From contig DATEMK010000203.1 in the NCBI GenBank assembly GCA_035275625.1, positions 1 to 7,221 of the forward strand: 7,221 nt of DNA, in the 5' to 3' direction. The DNA is from DATEMK01 sp035275625 (lineage in GTDB: Bacteria > Bacteroidota > Bacteroidia > AKYH767-A > OLB10). The notes under the pieces were generated by a model. It saw nothing but the letters and a program-made list of their open reading frames with translations, was not told where the DNA came from and searched no databases. Both the position numbers and the translations under genes were made by a program. Of this stretch, positions 5,051 to 7,221 are shown in pieces (the first letter of the stretch is position 1; each line of letters begins with the position of its first letter).

Positions 5051-6472
5051 TTAATTAATAATTAGTTTTTTGCTAAAGGTTGAAACACTATTGCTTATTC
5101 TCAAAATATAAATGCTTTTTGGAAGAAAAGACAGATCTAAATTAGTTTGAAGTTTAGCGTTTAGCGTTTGAAGTTCTGATTGAAAAACTGTTTGACCTAA
5201 TGTGTTGACGACTTCGTATGAAACTTTTCCATCCGCCTCAGGCGGATTGGAAAAGTTGGGCAAAGTGATTTGGAAGATGCCGTTGGAAGGATTGGGAAAA
5301 ATTTGGAACTCATTTAAATCATTTTGAATTTCTGTAATAGCCGTTGTTCCACAAACACTTCCCCTGATAAGAGCCGGAAATCCGATTCCCGAAGTGTTGC
5401 CATTCAGATATATTACATTATCCACAAAATTGCATGCAGCTCCCTGTGCGTTTGGATTATTAATTACTGATAGTGAATCGCGGAAATCAATTGAAAGATA
5501 TATTTTTTGATCAGGTCCTATTTGCCCATCACCAATACCAGAATGATTTGAAGTACCGACAATTATTTGCGAAGCTGCAATAGCAGCAGCCGTGCTTAAT
5601 GTAACATCATATTGATATATAGATAAAGGAGCAGCTCCCCAGGGAAAAACATATAGTTTGCTGCCATCAGGCGAAAATTCTAATCCATATAAAATATCCC
5701 CGGTTGAAAAAGACATTTGGTTGCTGATGATTCCGGTGCTGCAATCAAAATCAAAAAGATGAAATTGATCAGTGATGTTTCCCCCATAATTAGCAATAGC
5801 GATTTTATCGCCCTGGGGAGATGCTTTCATATATCCGATATCATAACCATAGTTTCCGGATGTTGGCTGATGAAAACTGAGCACAGGGGGATTGATTCCT
5901 GATGATGTAACAAGGTAAGAATAAAAAGCAGTATCCTTATTAAGCCCGATCACCCAAATATCTTGCGTGTTACCTTTATATATAGCCACACACTTTTCAG
6001 TTGAATTCGAAAAAAGCGAAACATTTTTTAGTGCAATGTCCCCATAGCCTCCATCCAGCGTCATATCCACAATTGAATAACTAAAATCCAAAGTACTGCT
6101 ATGTTCCGGAGCCGTGAAAACGTAATATTCTGTTGTGCTGCCCGGCTTTGGAACTATAGTGGCTGATTGGGTACTCGAAGTATGTCCGGTTAAACCGGTT
6201 CCATCTGGCATTATCAGATGATTACGGTTCCAAACTGTATCGCCATCTGAATAAAACAACAGATTACCTGAAGGATCAGAAATGGTTGCAGTACCTTCAC
6301 GATCGTCAGTTTGCCCATTTGTAAGTACAACCGGGTTTCCCGAATTAAAATCGAGCCCGCTGTGGTAACCAAAATACCAGATGTTATTTTCTCCCTGTCC
6401 ATAAACATTGTTTAACAAACAGGATGGAAAATAAAACGATAAAATAAGAAGGGTTTTGTAAAATGTTTTCAT
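5051..6472 (-). CDS. Secreted WD40-like beta-propeller protein with T9SS type A sorting domain (upstream paralogue)
   Basis: This 473-aa protein starts at the ATG at 6470-6472; the N-terminus MKTFYK is shared with its tandem paralogue, which supports the start. A signal peptide is followed by likely cleavage after V-Y-G25 and a mature end QGENNIWYFG. Propeller-type blades are visible as GNLLFYSDGDTVWNRN, KASPQGDKIAIA, LYGLEFSPDGSKLYV and IGPDQKIYLSI. The sorting domain begins near residue 389 (FQIFPNPSNGIFQI) and ends with SKKLIIN. Within it the loop after LGQTVF, SELQTLNAKLQTN, is encoded by heptamer repeats, and NPPEADGK by the shared 36-bp palindrome. The gene is first in a two-gene unit, with a candidate -7 box just upstream and the tRNA-Cys terminator just beyond that. 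Surface or extracellular location is inferred from the sorting domain; the specific role is unknown. Confidence 0.9.
   Translation of the reverse strand: MKTFYKTLLILSFYFPSCLLNNVYGQGENNIWYFGYHSGLDFNSGNPVVLTNGQTDDREGTATISDPSGNLLFYSDGDTVWNRNHLIMPDGTGLTGHTSSTQSATIVPKPGSTTEYYVFTAPEHSSTLDFSYSIVDMTLDGGYGDIALKNVSLFSNSTEKCVAIYKGNTQDIWVIGLNKDTAFYSYLVTSSGINPPVLSFHQPTSGNYGYDIGYMKASPQGDKIAIANYGGNITDQFHLFDFDCSTGIISNQMSFSTGDILYGLEFSPDGSKLYVFPWGAAPLSIYQYDVTLSTAAAIAASQIIVGTSNHSGIGDGQIGPDQKIYLSIDFRDSLSVINNPNAQGAACNFVDNVIYLNGNTSGIGFPALIRGSVCGTTAITEIQNDLNEFQIFPNPSNGIFQITLPNFSNPPEADGKVSYEVVNTLGQTVFQSELQTLNAKLQTNLDLSFLPKSIYILRISNSVSTFSKKLIIN
5144..5178. repeat. Five-unit heptamer repeat in sorting-domain loop
   Basis: Five units in 7-bp phase on the plus strand: AGTTTGA, AGTTTAG, CGTTTAG, CGTTTGA and AGTTCTG. 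They encode ELQTLNAKLQT. The same loop in the tandem paralogue is encoded by an unrelated GC-rich hairpin (3707-3746). Confidence 0.7.
5222..5257. repeat. 36-bp near-perfect palindrome, copy in the 473-aa paralogue
   Basis: Outer arms 5222-5230 and 5249-5257 and inner arms 5232-5237 and 5241-5246, identical to the copy at 3791-3826. It encodes the same NPPEADGK residues at the same place, so it was probably present before the gene duplicated. Confidence 0.85.
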
Positions 6473-6492
6473 GGGTTAAGATATTTCCATAT

Positions 6493-6500
6493 CAAAAGTA
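6493..6500 (-). promoter_or_regulatory. Candidate -7 box for the propeller gene pair
   Basis: TACTTTTG on the minus strand fits TAnnTTTG and lies 20 bp upstream of the ATG. The nearest upstream TTTG (6516-6519) is 15 bp away, shorter than the usual spacing to a -33 element, so only the -7 box is supported. Confidence 0.45.
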
Positions 6501-6516
6501 AGGAATATAACCCCTC

Positions 6517-6543
6517 AAAAAAAGCCCCTCAAAACTGAGGAGC
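6517..6543 (-). terminator. Intrinsic terminator after tRNA-Cys
   Basis: On the minus strand an 8-bp stem GCTCCTCA / TGAGGGGC (one G-U pair) with a 4-nt loop is followed by seven T. It begins 10 bp after the tRNA 3' end. On the plus strand the stem has A's before it and no T tract after it. Confidence 0.85.
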
Positions 6544-6553
6544 CCTAACCCTG

Positions 6554-6624
6554 AGGTCGCGAGCAGATTTGAACTGCTGTACAAGGTTTTGCAGACCTCT
6601 GCCTAACCACTCGGCCACGCGACC
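6554..6624 (-). tRNA. tRNA-Cys (anticodon GCA)
   Basis: The 71-nt cloverleaf folds fully: 7-bp acceptor GGTCGCG / CGCGACC, a D arm containing GAGTGGTTAGGC, an anticodon arm GAGGT-CTGCAAA-ACCTT, a 4-nt variable loop, and a 5-bp T stem around TTCAAAT. The anticodon GCA reads UGC and UGU. The discriminator base is U, the known identity base for cysteine tRNAs. The 3' CCA is not encoded and must be added by nucleotidyltransferase. It lies 75 bp after folB and has its own candidate -7 box and terminator, so it is probably transcribed separately from folB. Confidence 0.95.
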
Positions 6625-6642
6625 ATTTTTTTACCCGAAGCG

Positions 6643-6650
6643 CAAACATA
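6643..6650 (-). promoter_or_regulatory. Candidate -7 box for tRNA-Cys
   Basis: TATGTTTG on the minus strand fits the TAnnTTTG consensus. It ends 18 bp before the tRNA 5' end, placing transcription start about 10 nt ahead of the mature tRNA. No clear TTTG -33 box is visible at the expected distance. Confidence 0.5.
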
Positions 6651-6699
6651 ATATTTTTTAGAGAACGAGAAAATAATATTTGGCGAACAACAATTTTTG

Positions 6700-7053
6700 T
6701 CAGGTGGAAAGATAAAAGCTTGTTTTCTCCACTTTGCCGTTTACGGGAGGGTTAAACTTGGTCACCCGTACCGAAATCTTTTCATACTCCTTTATATACT
6801 GCGCCAATGCATCTGAAATCCTTTTGCAAACATGTTCCACCAGCTTTGAACGCACTGCCATTTCTTTTAAAACAATATCGGCAATCATGGAATAATCAAC
6901 TGTGTCATGCAAATCATCCGTAGCAAAACACTTGCTCACATCAGCTTCCACATAGACATCCACCATATACCTGCCCCCGATTACTCCCTCCTCATCAAGA
7001 CAGCCATGATAAGCATAGCATTCAATTCCTTCTACGGATATAAGAGATTCCAC
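6700..7053 (-). CDS. folB: Dihydroneopterin aldolase
   Basis: FolB converts 7,8-dihydroneopterin to 6-hydroxymethyl-7,8-dihydropterin and glycolaldehyde in cytosolic folate synthesis; the family forms ring-shaped oligomers. The 117-aa length is typical. It lines up almost without gaps with the Staphylococcus aureus enzyme as I remember it: YHG at 15-17, catalytic-pocket Glu22, the DTVDY block with Tyr54, Glu73 in LVEH (pterin-anchoring position), and Lys99 in VRVTKFNPP. All key residues are therefore present. The start is GTG (7051-7053): an in-frame TAA lies three codons upstream and the next Met is residue 30, beyond the YHG motif, so no other start fits. There is no obvious Shine-Dalgarno sequence. 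It follows glnS by 104 bp and precedes tRNA-Cys by 75 bp; the glnS-folB order suggests a shared transcript, with a repeat between them. Confidence 0.95.
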   Translation of the reverse strand: MESLISVEGIECYAYHGCLDEEGVIGGRYMVDVYVEADVSKCFATDDLHDTVDYSMIADIVLKEMAVRSKLVEHVCKRISDALAQYIKEYEKISVRVTKFNPPVNGKVEKTSFYLST

Positions 7054-7076
7054 AGTGCTTTATTTTAATTACAATC

Positions 7077-7153
7077 ATCAACGAATGCGAATCAATGCGA
7101 ATATACGAATGAACGCACGATTCGTTAATTCGTACAAATTCGTATTCGTTGAT
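7077..7153. repeat. 77-bp nested inverted repeat between glnS and folB
   Basis: Outer 16-bp arms (7077-7092, starting ATCAACGAATGCGAAT, and 7138-7153) match at 15 of 16 positions, and the mismatch is a G-T pair. Inside, TACGAAT (7104-7110) pairs with ATTCGTA (7128-7134), and ACGAAT with ATTCGT at 7120-7125. The core word (A/G)CGAAT or its complement recurs throughout. No T tract follows on the minus strand, so it is not an ordinary terminator. It fills most of the intergenic gap and looks like an extragenic palindromic repeat. Confidence 0.75.
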
Positions 7154-7157
7154 AGTA

Positions 7158-7221
7158 TTAACTTTTCTTACTTTCCTTCGCCCATGAATCCTTTAACGAA
7201 ACCGTCCGGTTAAATACAATC
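7158..7221 (-). CDS. glnS: Glutaminyl-tRNA synthetase, C-terminal end (partial)
   Basis: Only the last 20 codons and the TAA stop (7158-7160) are in the window. They read IVFNRTVSLKDSWAKESKKS, which closely resembles the end of bacterial GlnRS (the FNRTV-x-L-x-D-x-W-A-K pattern), part of the C-terminal anticodon-binding beta-barrel. GlnRS is a class I synthetase that charges tRNA-Gln directly. The upstream part, including the catalytic HIGH and KMSKS regions, lies outside, so integrity cannot be judged. It is on the same strand as folB, 104 bp upstream of it. Confidence 0.85.
   Translation of the reverse strand, partial: IVFNRTVSLKDSWAKESKKS

Noticed and set aside
6410..6472. Possible lipoprotein signal (Cys18) in the upstream propeller paralogue
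   Set aside because: The residues before the Cys are FPS, not a proper lipobox, the paralogue has no Cys there, and a normal signal-peptidase I site follows at residue 25.
6517..6543. Bidirectional terminator
   Set aside because: On the plus strand the stem is followed by CCTAACCCTG with no T tract, and no plus-strand gene reaches it.
7077..7153. Terminator of glnS
   Set aside because: The long inverted repeat is AT-rich and not followed by a T tract on the minus strand; its internal repeated words fit a dispersed repeat better.

Overview
The window looks like a piece of a Bacteroidota chromosome. Four observations point that way: five consecutive secreted proteins whose C-termini are type IX secretion (T9SS, type A) sorting domains or resemble them; TAnnTTTG-type -7 promoter boxes; no clear Shine-Dalgarno sequences; and AT-rich DNA carrying many short palindromes and heptamer repeats. 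Every gene found is on the minus strand, so reading order runs from high to low coordinates. The lineage below phylum cannot be told from this sequence.

Right end (about 7221 to 6517): the last 20 codons of glutaminyl-tRNA synthetase (glnS); a 104-bp gap holding a nested inverted repeat; dihydroneopterin aldolase (folB, GTG start, catalytic residues intact); then tRNA-Cys(GCA) with its own candidate -7 box and a strong intrinsic terminator. This is the housekeeping part.

Middle (6472 to 3531): two tandem paralogues of 473 and 475 aa, 12 bp apart, each with a signal peptide, a WD40/PD40-like beta-propeller body and a T9SS sorting domain. A perfect 11-bp-stem terminator closes this unit.

Left end (3504 to 1): a second tight unit of three secreted proteins with gaps of 18 and 2 bp: a six-repeat Kelch protein, a 384-aa protein of unknown function with a TTG start, and a second Kelch protein that runs off the window. 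The two Kelch proteins are clear paralogues. No T9SS machinery gene is present, so these are presumed cargo.

The most interesting signal is not a gene. At least six kinds of short repeat lie in frame inside these secreted-protein genes: a 21-bp palindrome, an 18-bp palindrome, a 36-bp palindrome, a GC-rich hairpin, heptamer tracts and a 33-bp insertion. A weaker seventh candidate is a CCCC-TTTA-GGGG hairpin. They sit at structurally tolerant places: the n/h boundary of one signal peptide, the linker before the sorting domain, and the inter-strand loops of the sorting domain. Paralogues in the window provide natural 'empty' versus 'filled' comparisons. The pattern recalls the in-frame Rickettsia palindromic elements, but here it is concentrated on exported, modular protein ends.
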